Origin: Collinsella sp.
GTDB lineage: Bacteria > Actinomycetota > Coriobacteriia > Coriobacteriales > Coriobacteriaceae
DNA: 64,000 nucleotides
Assembly: GCA_019419505.1 (NCBI GenBank)
Contig: DXZS01000021.1
Span: 1 to 64,000, forward strand
Direction: 5' to 3'
This document shows, one piece after another, positions 1 through 8,897 of the stretch. The number at the start of each line of letters is the position of its first letter. Positions within the stretch are counted from its first letter, which is position 1. Made by a program: the position numbers and the translations under genes. Below the pieces are notes generated by a model. That model saw only the letters and a program-made list of their open reading frames with translations, was not told where the DNA came from and searched no databases.

Positions 1-49
1 CGAGCGGGGGCTCCTATCTTTTTAGTGCCCTCGGATTGGGTCATAGTGT

Positions 50-172
50 CTGTCCGTCCTCTACTTGCGGCGTTGTCTTGCTCCGAATGCGGCAAAATGC
101 GGCCGCTCGCTGCCGTTGCCAAAACATCGGCGTTGCCGGAGTAGTCATCGGGGACGTTCTTAAATGATTACT
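50..172. repeat. Dispersed repeat, half copy (family B) in leading intergenic region
   Basis: The first 167 bases hold no gene I can support. Positions 50-75 carry a CTGTCCGTCCTCTACTTGCG-type segment that recurs at 2852-2877. Positions 138-172 hold GGGGACGTTCTTAAATGATT, half of the palindrome found complete at 39103-39158. The repeat ends within the stop region of the leftward RpiR gene, so it may also serve as its 3' end. Confidence 0.55.
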
Positions 173-1022
173 TGAGCCCGGGGAGGCGGGTGTAGGGGAA
201 TGAGCGCTCTAGGAATTCGGCGCAGCGGGCGTAGTCTTTGGCGAAGTAGCTGCTGTAGAGCGAATCGAGTACGTATTGCACAGCGATGTGGCTTGCGAAC
301 TGCGTGATGCGGTGCGTCATGCTCTCGTGATCGCTCACCGTAAGGTAGGCGGCAAAGCCGGGGTGAATGCGCGCGCAATAAGGCGTGCCGATGACGATGA
401 CCGGGACATGCCGGCTGCTGAGGATCGGCAAGATTTTCTTGAGGTTGGGCGCAAGGCCGCTGTAGGAGATAACGATCGCCGCGCGGTCTGAATCCGAGGC
501 AAGCGCCGTGCGCACCTGGGCCTCGACACTGTCGTGGCACGTCGCGCTTTTACCGGCCGAGAGCAGGCGGTCGCGGAACATCCCCGCTGGATAGAGGTTG
601 TGCGAGCCCGTGTAGATGTCGACCTGTCGGGCGTTCGCGATGAGCTTGGCGGCGTGGTCAAGCTGCGTGGGGTCGAGCAGCTCCTGCGTTTCGGCCAGCG
701 TGGTCTGGTAGAGCCCCTCCATGCGCTCCATAACCTGCGCAGGCGTGGAAGTGGCATCGAAGGGAAAGTTGATGTCAACGTCGCGCCGGTTGCCCGCCTC
801 GGTTGCCAAGCGAATAAGCTCGACCTTGAGGTCCTTGAAGCCCTCGAGGCCGAGCTTTTTGCAAAACCGGTGCACGCTCGCGACCGAAACGTTGGTGCGC
901 GCGGCAAATTCCTTAATCGAAAGCTCGCGGATGTCCTCGCCGATGGCAAGGGCCGCAATGCCGAGTTGTTGCTCGGTGGGGGTGAGGCCCTGCGCCTCGG
1001 TAATCTTGCGTTTGATATCCAT
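168..1022 (-). CDS. RpiR/MurR-family transcriptional regulator (HTH-SIS)
   Basis: Sugar-phosphate-responsive DNA-binding regulator of about 284 residues. Residues 1-77 form the RpiR helix-turn-helix: the segment around ELSIKEFAARTNVSVAS and VHRFCKKLGLEGFKDLK is the typical recognition region. Residues 110-250 form a SIS domain for sugar phosphates, with the YTGSHN and VISYSGLAPNL loops. I place the start at MDIKRKI rather than ten codons upstream, because family members begin just before the HTH. It stands alone, facing away from the EIIA(Glc) gene that follows; control of a PTS or amino-sugar gene is possible, but the target is not visible here. The upstream side (1046-1078) carries a dispersed repeat. 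Confidence 0.88.
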   Translation of the reverse strand: MDIKRKITEAQGLTPTEQQLGIAALAIGEDIRELSIKEFAARTNVSVASVHRFCKKLGLEGFKDLKVELIRLATEAGNRRDVDINFPFDATSTPAQVMERMEGLYQTTLAETQELLDPTQLDHAAKLIANARQVDIYTGSHNLYPAGMFRDRLLSAGKSATCHDSVEAQVRTALASDSDRAAIVISYSGLAPNLKKILPILSSRHVPVIVIGTPYCARIHPGFAAYLTVSDHESMTHRITQFASHIAVQYVLDSLYSSYFAKDYARCAEFLERSFPYTRLPGLK

Positions 1023-1045
1023 GCGAACTCCCACACTTGCCAAAC

Positions 1046-1078
1046 CTGGCAAAAAGGAACGGGTTTATTTTGGCACGT
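1046..1078. repeat. Dispersed repeat, half copy (family A)
   Basis: The run beginning CAAAAAGGAACGGGTTTATT closely matches one arm and the start of the loop of the palindrome at 8819-8889 (about 24 of 29 positions by eye). It sits just upstream of the RpiR start. Only one arm is clear, so this is probably a decayed or partial copy. Confidence 0.5.
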
Positions 1079-1281
1079 TTCGGTCGGTATCAGGAAGTGT
1101 CAGGGACGGGGCGGCGGCGGTCCGTGGGCGCGAAAAGAAGTGTCGGGTTTGGCGCGCCCGCTTCTGCCCGTTCCGTGCGCAGACGATACTCGGCTTATCG
1201 AGGGTTAATCGACAATATGAGAACCACTGGGGAAAAGGTTTTGGGAAGGGCTTGAAAGGGCTTGCGATTCGAGCCCTCGCC

Positions 1282-1310
1282 TTAGTATTTTGGCCATTTG
1301 GCACTATAAT
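1282..1310 (+). promoter_or_regulatory. Candidate promoter of the EIIA(Glc) gene
   Basis: A perfect -10 hexamer TATAAT lies at 1305-1310. A weak -35 (TTAGTA) sits 17 bases upstream. It is about 50 bases before the crr-like start codon. This is a motif match only. Confidence 0.5.
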
Positions 1311-1359
1311 CACCATAGGCATGCGCATAACGTTGCGCTGAATCAAGAGGAGAAAACGT

Positions 1360-1896
1360 ATGGGTCTGTTTGACATGTTCAAGAAGAAGGCTGAGCCCGC
1401 GGCTGCCGCTGCTCCGGCCTCCATCTCTGCTTCTGCCGGCGCCGACGTGCTGTGCTCGCCCGTCAAGGGCAAGGTCATCAAGATGGCCGACGTGCCCGAT
1501 CCCGTCTTTGGTGGCGAGGTTCTGGGCAAGGGCTGCGCCGTGTGGCCCGAGGACGATCTGGTCTACGCTCCCTGCGACGGCAAGGTGACCGTCACCATGG
1601 GTCACGCCGTGGGCCTGCAGTCCGATAGCGGCATCGAGGTTCTGGTGCACGTTGGCGTCGATACCGTCAACATGAACGGCGACGGCTTCGAGGGCTTCGT
1701 CAAGGCCGACGATGTCGTTAAGGCTGGCCAGCCCATGCTCAAGATCGACCGCGCCAAGATCGCCGCTGCCGGCTACAAGGACTGCGTCGTCGTGGCTGTG
1801 TCCAACACCGCCGAGTTCGCCGACGTCGAGCTCGCCGTCGAGGCTGACTCCGCTGTCTCCGCTGGCGATGCCATCGTCAAGGTCGTCCGCAAGTAG
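1360..1896 (+). CDS. crr: PTS glucose-type EIIA component
   Basis: Cytoplasmic phosphocarrier that takes phosphate from HPr and passes it to a sugar EIIB. Length is 178 residues. The EIIA(Glc) fold is recognisable: CSPVKGKVIKM near the start of the domain, then VTVTMGHAVGL with His82 and LVHVGVDTVNM with His97. The two histidines are 15 residues apart, as in E. coli IIAGlc (His75 and His90), so both the helper and the phosphorylated histidine are present. An Ala/Pro-rich linker of about 20 residues follows an N-terminal amphipathic MGLFDMFKKK segment, like the membrane-binding helix of E. coli EIIA(Glc). AGAGGAGAAA precedes the ATG. It is monocistronic, with its own promoter and terminator; partner EIIBC genes are elsewhere. 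Confidence 0.93.
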   Translation: MGLFDMFKKKAEPAAAAAPASISASAGADVLCSPVKGKVIKMADVPDPVFGGEVLGKGCAVWPEDDLVYAPCDGKVTVTMGHAVGLQSDSGIEVLVHVGVDTVNMNGDGFEGFVKADDVVKAGQPMLKIDRAKIAAAGYKDCVVVAVSNTAEFADVELAVEADSAVSAGDAIVKVVRK

Positions 1897-1921
1897 TCTG
1901 CGGCAACATAAGGGTGTTTTG

Positions 1922-1955
1922 GGGTGGTCGGGTTATCCGGCCGCCCTTTTTTATT
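1922..1955 (+). terminator. Rho-independent terminator of crr
   Basis: GGGTGGTCGG / CCGGCCGCCC stem with a short GTTAT-type loop, followed by TTTTTTATT. Confidence 0.8.
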
Positions 1956-2131
1956 GCAATGCGGCGGAACGTTTTATTGCGCGTTGGGCGGACCGGTAAA
2001 CCGTTCGGACGTTAAATCGAGCCGACTGCGCCTTTGCTTTGCCGGGGGTGTTCGTTATCGGCTAGTATGGCCTTATTGTTACGACGCGCACCGCGTCGGG
2101 AAGCGCGGTGCCGCTTGTTGGGAGGAATGTC

Positions 2132-2689
2132 ATGAAGAAGAAGCTGCTGCTTGCGCCCCTGATGGCTGTTCTGGTCGCGTGCGTGGTTGTGCTTTCCGGC
2201 TGCGGAGGTCCTTCGGTTGAGGAGCTCATCACCGAGGATCTTACGACGCAGTTTGATGAGGTCAAGAACGGCGGCGACGACTTTCTCGCCGGCCTGGAAG
2301 AGGCCTCGGGCGACGAGTTCGAGCAGCTGGGCATCGATCCCAAGGAGTACGCCAAGAGCTATCTCGAGGGTTTTGACTACAAGATCGGCGATGTGACGGT
2401 CGACGAGGACAAGGGCACCGCGACTGCCGATGTCACCATTACCTGCAAGTCCATGAACAAGATCGTTGAAGATTTCGCCACCCAGTATCAGGAGAAGATC
2501 GCGGCGCTCGATACGATGCCTTCCGAGGACGACCTGTACAAGATGGCCGGCCAGGTCATGGTCGACGTGACCAAGGCCGCTAAGACCAAGGACACCAAGG
2601 TTACCTTCAAGTACACCGCCAATGACGATGGCGAGTGGTCTGCTGACGATTCCGCAACCACCGAGATGATGAATGCAATGATGAACTAG
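2132..2689 (+). CDS. Secreted lipoprotein, DUF-type, function unknown
   Basis: About 185 residues. The start at MKKKLLL is chosen because GGGAGGA lies just upstream; a further in-frame ATG eight codons earlier lacks a site. Residues 1-27 form a lipoprotein signal (basic n-region, hydrophobic core, lipobox LSGC), so the mature protein should begin at Cys25 or close to it, attached to the outer membrane face. The rest is acidic, without further membrane segments, and has alternating helical and strand-like parts (KIGDVTVDEDKGTATADVTI). Similar small lipoproteins with a DUF5105-like or antigen-like fold are common in Gram-positive gut bacteria, but I cannot assign a function. It is monocistronic, followed by hairpins. 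Confidence 0.8.
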   Translation: MKKKLLLAPLMAVLVACVVVLSGCGGPSVEELITEDLTTQFDEVKNGGDDFLAGLEEASGDEFEQLGIDPKEYAKSYLEGFDYKIGDVTVDEDKGTATADVTITCKSMNKIVEDFATQYQEKIAALDTMPSEDDLYKMAGQVMVDVTKAAKTKDTKVTFKYTANDDGEWSADDSATTEMMNAMMN

Positions 2690-2708
2690 GGGAGTTACGC
2701 GGTAGTTC

Positions 2709-2822
2709 GTTGCGGCGTTTTACCAAACGCCGCAACTGCTCGACGCTGCAAACGCCCCTAAGCGGCAATCTGACGTTCAATTTCAAGGGCGCGACCAGAA
2801 GGTCAGCGCCCTTTCATTTCAC
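2709..2822 (+). terminator. Two hairpins after the lipoprotein gene, second is terminator-like
   Basis: GTTGCGGCGTTT pairs with AAACGCCGCAAC (2709-2738), a perfect 12-bp stem. AGGGCGC pairs with GCGCCCT at about 2787-2815 and is followed by TTTCATTT. A wider inverted pair (GCAAACGCCCCTAAGC near 2750 with GCTTAGGGGCGTTTTC near 2836) encloses the second hairpin. Confidence 0.6.
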
Positions 2823-2851
2823 GTCACCTTGCTCGCTTAGGGGCGTTTTCG

Positions 2852-2921
2852 CTGTCCGTCCTCTACCTGCGACGTTGCCATTGTTTGACCAGTCGTTTAA
2901 GAACGTCCCCAACGACTACTT
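2852..2921. repeat. Dispersed repeat, half copy (family B)
   Basis: CTGTCCGTCCTCTACCTGCG followed by GACCAGTCGTTTAAGAACGT and CCCCAACGACTA. The same two blocks occur, in the same order, around 50-172, and the second block matches one arm of 39103-39158. There is no gene on either strand here. Confidence 0.6.
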
Positions 2922-2965
2922 TCCGCGCAACGGCATTGCGGCGGCTGGGTTGGGCAGCGCTGGCG

Positions 2966-3634
2966 TTACTCGCCCAGGATCAGCGCCGCGAGCTCTTCCT
3001 GCGTGTCAACCACGTAGTCGGCACCGGCTGCTTCGAGCTCTGCGCGGCCTCGGAAGCCCCAGCTGACGCCCGCACTCTTAAGGCCGGCGTTGTGACCGGT
3101 CAGGATATCGACATTGGAATCGCCCACGTAGAGCGTGGTCGACGGATCGGCGCCTAGCTCTTGCATCACATGCAGCGTGACGGGCGCTTCGGGCTTGGGC
3201 GGAAACGCATCGATACGGCCCTGTACCAGCGCAAAGCGCTCGGAACCAAAATACTTCTCGATAAGCGGAGCGGCCGAGACATGGTCCTTGTTGGTGAGTA
3301 CGGCAAGCTGCACGCCCGCGGCGCGCAGGCGGTCGAGCATCTCGATCGTGCCGGCGTACGGTGCAGTGTGGTCTTCCTTGTGCTCGCCGTAATAAGCCCT
3401 AAACTCGGCAAGCGTCTGCTCAAACATACGGCCGTCGCCCGCATACTCGGCGGGCATAAAGCGCTCGACCAGCTTGAGCATGCCGTTTCCCACCTTGTAG
3501 CGGTACTCGTCTACGGCAAACGTGGGCCAGCCGTGCATCTCGCAGGTATGGTTGCCGGCGGCCGCCAGGTCCTCGAGCGTGTTGAGAATGGTGCCGTCCA
3601 GGTCAAAGATCACATGGGAAAAAGCTGCTGCCAT
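2966..3634 (-). CDS. HAD-family phosphatase, phosphoglycolate-phosphatase type
   Basis: Haloacid-dehalogenase hydrolase of about 222 residues that should cleave a small phosphomonoester. Motif I is FDLDGTILN near residue 10 (nucleophile Asp and the acid/base Asp two further on). Motif II is the VLTNKD stretch. The lysine region is around FPPKPEAP. Motif IV is GDSNVDILTG. A helical cap lies between motifs I and II, as in Gph/PgmB-type (subfamily IA) enzymes. The start MAAAFSHV is chosen because GGAGCACCC precedes it. It is the last leftward gene before the hyp cluster, separated by about 100 bases from hypE, and no functional link is evident. Substrate cannot be read from sequence. Confidence 0.87.
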   Translation of the reverse strand: MAAAFSHVIFDLDGTILNTLEDLAAAGNHTCEMHGWPTFAVDEYRYKVGNGMLKLVERFMPAEYAGDGRMFEQTLAEFRAYYGEHKEDHTAPYAGTIEMLDRLRAAGVQLAVLTNKDHVSAAPLIEKYFGSERFALVQGRIDAFPPKPEAPVTLHVMQELGADPSTTLYVGDSNVDILTGHNAGLKSAGVSWGFRGRAELEAAGADYVVDTQEELAALILGE

Positions 3635-3739
3635 GGGTGCTCCTGCCGCTTGAGTTGTAAAACGCACCCCATGATACTGGGCATGCGTGCCGGGCATGTT
3701 TGGAATCTGAATATCTTTAATAGCCCTGAGCCTTTGTCG

Positions 3740-4774
3740 TTAGCAAATCCTCGGCAGCTGCTCTCCCACGAGCATGTCGAGGATACGGGTCGAGTCCCAG
3801 CCGGTGCGCACGCGCACAGCGGGACGGGCACCCTCGGCAAGCGGCAGCACGCGACCGATGATGGCGGCATTCTCGCCGTAGCGGGCGGCGCGCATGGCAC
3901 TCAACGCGGCATCGGCTTGCTCGGCCGGCACGACGGCAACCATCTTGCCCTCGTTTGCCACCTGCAGCACATCGTAGCCGAGCATCTCGCAGGCGGCCTG
4001 CACGTCGGGACGCACGGGCACGGCATCCTCGTCAACCTCCATGGCAACGCCGCTTGCCTGGGCAAACTCGTTGAGCGTGGACGCCAGGCCACCGCGCGTG
4101 GGGTCGCGAAAGCAACGCGTGCCGGGCGCTGCGGCCAGAACGTCGGCAATCAGATGGTTGAGCGGCGCGGCGTCGCTTTCTATCGCGCTCGAAAAGGCCA
4201 AACCCTCGCGCTGGCTCATGATGGCGATACCGTGGTCGCCCAGTGTGCCCGACACCAGGATGACGTCGCCGGGCCGGCAGTTGGCGCCGCTGAGCGCCAC
4301 GCCCGTGGGAACCTCGCCCACGCCGGCGGTATTGATATAGACGCCGTCGGCCCCGCCGCGCTCGACCACCTTGGTGTCGCCCGTGATTATGGACACGCCC
4401 GCCTCACGCGCCGTTTCGGCCATCGTCTGCACAATCTGGCGGAGCTTATCCATGGGATAGCCCTCTTCGAGGATAAAGCCGCACGATAGGTAGCGCACGT
4501 TGGCGCCCGAGGTCGCGACGTCGTTGACGGTTCCGCACACGGCGAGGCGGCCGATGTTGCCACCGGGGAAGAACTGCGGCGAGACTACAAAGCTGTCGGT
4601 CGACATGGCGATGCGCCCGCTCGCGGGCAGCGCGGCGACGCCGGCGTCGTTGCCCTCGAGCAGCTCGGGCGACCCAAAGGCATCCAAAAAGACCTCATCG
4701 ATGATGCGTTTCATCATCTGACCGCCAGAGCCGTGGCCCAACAGGACGGTGCTATCGGTGGTGCTATGGGACAT
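3740..4774 (-). CDS. hypE: Hydrogenase maturation protein HypE (carbamoyl dehydratase)
   Basis: HypE dehydrates the S-carbamoyl group that HypF places on its C-terminal cysteine to a thiocyanate, giving the CN ligands of the [NiFe] centre. The chain of about 344 residues begins with the family's LLGHGSGGQMM signature, has the ATP-binding GDTKVVERG segment in the middle, and ends in PRIC, which supplies the essential terminal cysteine. ATG at MSHSTT is preferred: GGAG stands eight bases upstream. It is the last gene of a leftward nikR-hypF-hypC-hypD-hypE run, with 48 bases between hypD and hypE. Confidence 0.96.
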   Translation of the reverse strand: MSHSTTDSTVLLGHGSGGQMMKRIIDEVFLDAFGSPELLEGNDAGVAALPASGRIAMSTDSFVVSPQFFPGGNIGRLAVCGTVNDVATSGANVRYLSCGFILEEGYPMDKLRQIVQTMAETAREAGVSIITGDTKVVERGGADGVYINTAGVGEVPTGVALSGANCRPGDVILVSGTLGDHGIAIMSQREGLAFSSAIESDAAPLNHLIADVLAAAPGTRCFRDPTRGGLASTLNEFAQASGVAMEVDEDAVPVRPDVQAACEMLGYDVLQVANEGKMVAVVPAEQADAALSAMRAARYGENAAIIGRVLPLAEGARPAVRVRTGWDSTRILDMLVGEQLPRIC

Positions 4775-4822
4775 ATCCAAAACTCCAATCGTGGGTGGTG
4801 CCGGCGTGCGGGTGCGTCCGGG

Positions 4823-5935
4823 CTAGTCGCGATAACGGTAGTACGCCGCGCAGCTGCCCTCGGAGCTCACCATGCACGGTCCGACGGGGTGCTCGGGCGT
4901 GCAGGTGCGGCCAAAGAGCGGACAGCTGCACGGCGTAATGGCCCCGCGCAGCACGTCGCCACAGCGGCATCCACGCGGCTCGACCGTCGCCTCAACGGGC
5001 ACGTCAAAGCGAGCGCGGGCATCAAAGCGCGAGAACTCGGGGCGGATAGAAAGGCCCGAGTTGGCAATCGGCCCCAGCCCGCGCCACGTGGTGCCGCATG
5101 GCTCAAACACCTGCTCGACCAGCTGGCGCGCCACGGGGTTGCCGTCTGCGTTGACGCCACGGCGGTAGGCGTTGTCGATCGCGGGCCTGCCCTCGACAAC
5201 CATCTGGACCAGCATGCAGATGCCCTGCAGGATATCGACCGGTTCAAATCCCGTGACCACGCCCGGGGTATTGAACTCGTCGACCAAAAAGCTAAAGGGC
5301 GCCAAGCCCGTGATGGTGGCGACATGGCCCGGCAGGATAAAGCCGTCGATGGCGGTCTCGGGGTCGTTGGCGATGGCGCGCAACGCCGGCGGCGTGGTCT
5401 TGTGGGCGCAATAGACCGAGAAGTTCTGGAGTCCGCGTGCATCGGCCTCCAAGATGGCGGCGGCGATGGTGGGCGTCGTGGTCTCAAAGCCGACGCCCAT
5501 AAAGATGACCGGGCGATCGGGGTTGTGTTCGGCGATATCGAGTGCATCGAGCGGGGAGTACACAATGCGAATATCGCGCCCCGCCGCCTTTTGCGCGGCG
5601 AGCGAGGTAGACGACCCGGGCACGCGCATCATGTCGCCAAAGGTGGTGATGATGGCGCCGTCCATCTTGGCGAGCGCGATTGCATGGTCGATATCGCGGT
5701 TGGCGGTAACACAGACGGGGCAACCCGGACCGCTCAGCAGTTTGAGCCCGGCAGGCATAATGGAGCGAAAGCCATAGCGACCGATGCTCACGGTGTGCGT
5801 GCCGCAGACTTCCATAAGGTTGATGGCGCGGTCGCCGACGAGTTCACGGATGTGCTCGATGAGCTCGCGAGCCAGCTTGGGATCGCGGAATGCCGAGAAG
5901 TCGATACCGGAGCGAGCCGGCTGTCCGGCCGCCAC
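4823..5935 (-). CDS. hypD: Hydrogenase maturation protein HypD
   Basis: Iron-sulfur scaffold on which, together with HypC, the Fe(CN)2CO group is built. It has 370 residues, the normal length. Family marks visible are EVCGTHT, GPGCPVCVT (thiol-disulfide cysteines), GFETTTP, GHV, and the C-terminal cysteine cluster GCRCGDVLRG through CTPEHPVGPCMVSSEG that binds the [4Fe-4S] cluster. Translation begins at GTG: the hypC stop TAG and this GTG share one base (TAGTG), so the pair is translationally coupled, with GGCGGAGG upstream inside hypC. Confidence 0.96.
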   Translation of the reverse strand: MAAGQPARSGIDFSAFRDPKLARELIEHIRELVGDRAINLMEVCGTHTVSIGRYGFRSIMPAGLKLLSGPGCPVCVTANRDIDHAIALAKMDGAIITTFGDMMRVPGSSTSLAAQKAAGRDIRIVYSPLDALDIAEHNPDRPVIFMGVGFETTTPTIAAAILEADARGLQNFSVYCAHKTTPPALRAIANDPETAIDGFILPGHVATITGLAPFSFLVDEFNTPGVVTGFEPVDILQGICMLVQMVVEGRPAIDNAYRRGVNADGNPVARQLVEQVFEPCGTTWRGLGPIANSGLSIRPEFSRFDARARFDVPVEATVEPRGCRCGDVLRGAITPCSCPLFGRTCTPEHPVGPCMVSSEGSCAAYYRYRD

Positions 5936-6195
5936 TAGTAAGCCTCCGCCGGGTTGGTGGCCAGCTGGTCTTCTTCGACCAGTTCGGTCATGGTGTTGAC
6001 CAGGTCGAGCGTCTCCTGCGCCTCCTGCTCGTCGACAATCTGAATGCCAAAGCCGGCGTGCACGAGAATATAGTCGCCTACCTGTGCCGTCGGCACGAGG
6101 CGCAGCGAAACGGGGCGCTCGATGCCCATCATGTCGACGGTCGCCTTAAGGTCGTCGTCGCGTTTGACCACTTTACCGGGAACGGCAAGGCACAT
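5935..6195 (-). CDS. hypC: Hydrogenase maturation chaperone HypC
   Basis: Small chaperone of 86 residues that carries the iron with its ligands between HypD and the hydrogenase large subunit. It begins MCLAVPGKV, with the invariant Cys2 that ligates iron, and shows the typical GDYILVHAGFGIQIVDEQEA beta-barrel end. AAGGGGAAC precedes the ATG. A 131-base space separates it from hypF upstream, so an extra promoter there cannot be excluded. It overlaps hypD by one base. Confidence 0.96.
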   Translation of the reverse strand: MCLAVPGKVVKRDDDLKATVDMMGIERPVSLRLVPTAQVGDYILVHAGFGIQIVDEQEAQETLDLVNTMTELVEEDQLATNPAEAY

Positions 6196-6326
6196 AATGT
6201 TCCCCTTTTATACGTTTTGCGCTGGATAGGCGCCTAATTACCCATCAGTTGATGGTAGCGCTCGCGGGAGTCACGAGCAAACGCGTTACACCTGTGAGAC
6301 GGCGGCGCGCAGGCTGGCAAAACAGC

Positions 6327-8795
6327 CTATCGCGATGCCGTCTGCGCGAGGCGAGCGCGAGCGATGGCGGCCTGACCGTAGGCGATGCAGCCGTCGTTGA
6401 CGGGCACGGCGTGGGGGGCCAAGACGGCAAGACCGGCGTCTTTGAGTTCGTGGGTAAGGAGCTGAAGCAAAAGTCGGTTCATGAACACGCCGCCCGAGAG
6501 CGCGACGGTGTCGAGGTCTTCACGGACGCAGATCTCGCTTGCGATGCGGGCCGACGCGCGTGCGATGGTGACGTGGAAGTCGAGCGCGAGCTTGCCGGCG
6601 GGCACGCCGGTCCTGATTCCCTCCAAAAGCGCCTCAAAAAGCGGCCTGGAGTTCAGAACATGGCAGTCGTCCGGACGGGATGATTCGGTTACGGAAAAGC
6701 TGGCCATATTGCCGGTGGGGCAGGCACTTTCACTGCTGAACGCGCGCCAGGCGGCGGCCTCAAGCTCGATGGCGGGTTCGCCCTCGTAGGTTGCCTTGTC
6801 GCAGATGCCCAGAATTGCTGCCGCGGCATCAAAGAGGCGCCCCATGCTGCTGGTACGCGGGCTGTTGATGCCGCGCTCGATCATGGTGGCTGTCACGCTA
6901 CGCGTTTGCTCATCGAGGCTGTCCAAAAGCTGAGCGGCGCCTGGGTGCTCGAGTAGGCCGAGTTCGCTGAGCAGGGCAAAGGCGTTGCGTCGAGCGTCGC
7001 GTACGGAGGCCGCCCCGCCGGGGAGCGCCCAGGTGAGCAAATGCGCGGTGCGCTCAAAGCCGTCAAGGCTGGCAACAAGAAACTCGCCGCCCCAAATGGT
7101 CCCATCGGTGCCGGCGCCGGTGCCGTCGAAGGCGATGCCAAGGACACGCGTGTCGGTTGCAAGCTGGCCCGCGGCGATGGCCTCGGCCATTACGCTCGCG
7201 ATATGCGCATGATGGTGCTGCACCTCGACGAGCGGCAGATTGCATTTTCGCGCCTGCTCGCGCGCCCACTGGCCCGATAGATAGCTGGGGTGTAAATCGC
7301 AGGCCAAGGCGGCGGGCGCCAAGTCAAAGAGATCTTCCAAGCGCGTGCGCGCGGCGTTCCAGGCATCGAAGGTCCCGCCGTTTTCAACATCGCCGATATG
7401 CTGCGACACAAAACAGGTTGCCTCGCCGTTCGTCCCTTCGCGCGTGAGCGCAATCGTGGCCTTTTGTTGTGGCCCGCAGGCGAGGATGCAGGGTACAGTG
7501 CCGTCGCATGCCGGCAGCGGTAACGGCTGCGGAGCGTATCCGCGGGCGCGGCGCACGGGCATAACGGCGCCGTCGACCACGCGCACTACAGAGTCGTCGT
7601 AGCGCGAGAGGATCGCGCGGTCGTTACCGAGCAGCGCGTCGGCGATGCCGGCGGCAATGAGGTGTTTCCAGGCAAGGTCGTCGTCGGTCTCGATGGGTTC
7701 TTCGCTCAGGTTTCCGCTGGTCATGACGAGCGCGTGCATACCGCAGACTTCTACCGCGGCAAGCAGCAGATGCTGAAGCGGGGTGTAGGGGAGCATAACA
7801 CCGAGCTCGGGAAGGTCATGCGCGACGGACGGCGCGAGCGCGAGGGCGTCGGGGGAATCTCCACTCTCGCAAACGGCACGTCGGCGCAGCAGCACAATGG
7901 GGCGAATGCTGCCGGTCAGCAAGCCGCGCTCAACGTCGCTGACATGGCACAGGCGTTCAACGTCGGCAAGGTCGCGCACCATAACGGCAAGCGGCTTGTT
8001 GCTGCGGCGTTTGCGGCGGCGAAGCTCGGCTACCGCCTGCTCGTTGGAGGCGTCGCATGCCAAGTGAAATCCGCCCAGCCCCTTGATGGCGACGATACCG
8101 CCACCGGCCAGCAACTCAACACAGCGGTCGATAATGGCGTCGCTGGCCTCGCGTGTGGTGCCGACGGCCGGTGTCGCGGACGAATTCCCGCACGCATTGC
8201 CGTTCACAGCCTCGCGCCACGTAATATGCGGCCCGCAATCAAAGCAGGCATCGGGCTGCGCGTGAAAACGCCGGTCGAGTGGGTCGGCATACTCCGCGGC
8301 GCACTTGGGACACATGGGAAAACAATCCATCGAGGTGGCCGCTCGATCGTAAGGCAGCGAGCGGATGATGGTAAAGCGCGGCCCGCAGTTAGTGCAGTTG
8401 ATAAAGGGGTAGTGATAGCGTCGGTCGGCGGGATCGAACAACTCGCGCAGGCAATCGTCACAGGTAGCGATATCGGGCGAGACGAGCGTCGTGTGCGCGG
8501 TCTGGTCCTGCGATGCCACAATGCGAAAGCCCTGCTCACCGGCAGCGCTCCAACCGCCAGGCCCCAAATCCGCAATATCGACTCGCTCAACGCGGGCTGC
8601 CGCAGGCGCATGCTCAGAAAGCGCGGCAACAAAAGCATCGAGCGCATCGGCCGGAGCGTGCGCCTCGATATGCACGCCGTCGCCCGCGTTGAGCACCCAT
8701 CCGCAAATGCCATGCGCCATGGCCTCGCGATACACAAACGGTCGCATGCCAACGCCCTGCACAATGCCCGTCACATGAATATGCACATGCCGCAT
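6327..8795 (-). CDS. hypF: Carbamoyltransferase HypF
   Basis: HypF makes the carbamoyl group for the cyanide ligands from carbamoyl phosphate and ATP, and transfers it to HypE. The chain of 822 residues has the full domain order. An acylphosphatase domain spans residues 1-95 (VTGIVQGVGMRPFVYRE). Two zinc-finger-like motifs follow at about 110-195 (CDDCLRELFD with CTNCGPRF, then CPKCAAEY with CFDCGPH). A YrdC-like domain (about 205-390) carries KGLGGFHLACDA and KRRSNKPLAVM. The rest is the Kae1-like carbamoyltransferase with VQHHHAHIASVMAE and DGTGAGTDGTIWGGEF. The start MRHVHIH is chosen for the GAGGGG seven bases before it. Dispersed repeat 8819-8889 separates it from nikR. Confidence 0.96.
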   Translation of the reverse strand: MRHVHIHVTGIVQGVGMRPFVYREAMAHGICGWVLNAGDGVHIEAHAPADALDAFVAALSEHAPAAARVERVDIADLGPGGWSAAGEQGFRIVASQDQTAHTTLVSPDIATCDDCLRELFDPADRRYHYPFINCTNCGPRFTIIRSLPYDRAATSMDCFPMCPKCAAEYADPLDRRFHAQPDACFDCGPHITWREAVNGNACGNSSATPAVGTTREASDAIIDRCVELLAGGGIVAIKGLGGFHLACDASNEQAVAELRRRKRRSNKPLAVMVRDLADVERLCHVSDVERGLLTGSIRPIVLLRRRAVCESGDSPDALALAPSVAHDLPELGVMLPYTPLQHLLLAAVEVCGMHALVMTSGNLSEEPIETDDDLAWKHLIAAGIADALLGNDRAILSRYDDSVVRVVDGAVMPVRRARGYAPQPLPLPACDGTVPCILACGPQQKATIALTREGTNGEATCFVSQHIGDVENGGTFDAWNAARTRLEDLFDLAPAALACDLHPSYLSGQWAREQARKCNLPLVEVQHHHAHIASVMAEAIAAGQLATDTRVLGIAFDGTGAGTDGTIWGGEFLVASLDGFERTAHLLTWALPGGAASVRDARRNAFALLSELGLLEHPGAAQLLDSLDEQTRSVTATMIERGINSPRTSSMGRLFDAAAAILGICDKATYEGEPAIELEAAAWRAFSSESACPTGNMASFSVTESSRPDDCHVLNSRPLFEALLEGIRTGVPAGKLALDFHVTIARASARIASEICVREDLDTVALSGGVFMNRLLLQLLTHELKDAGLAVLAPHAVPVNDGCIAYGQAAIARARLAQTASR

Positions 8796-8818
8796 GCGAC
8801 ACCCCTCATCAAAACCGA

Positions 8819-8889
8819 CCAAAAAGGGACAGGTTTATTTTGGTCGGTAAAACTTATAAACCTGCCACAACAAACCTGTCCCTTTTTGG
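8819..8889. repeat. Palindromic repeat (family A), full copy
   Basis: Perfect 18-bp arms: CCAAAAAGGGACAGGTTT at 8819-8836 and its complement at 8872-8889. The loop holds ATTTTGGTCGGT and a second small inverted pair. It lies between nikR and hypF inside the leftward operon, and one arm recurs at 1046-1078. Confidence 0.85.
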
Positions 8890-8897
8890 CAGGTGCG

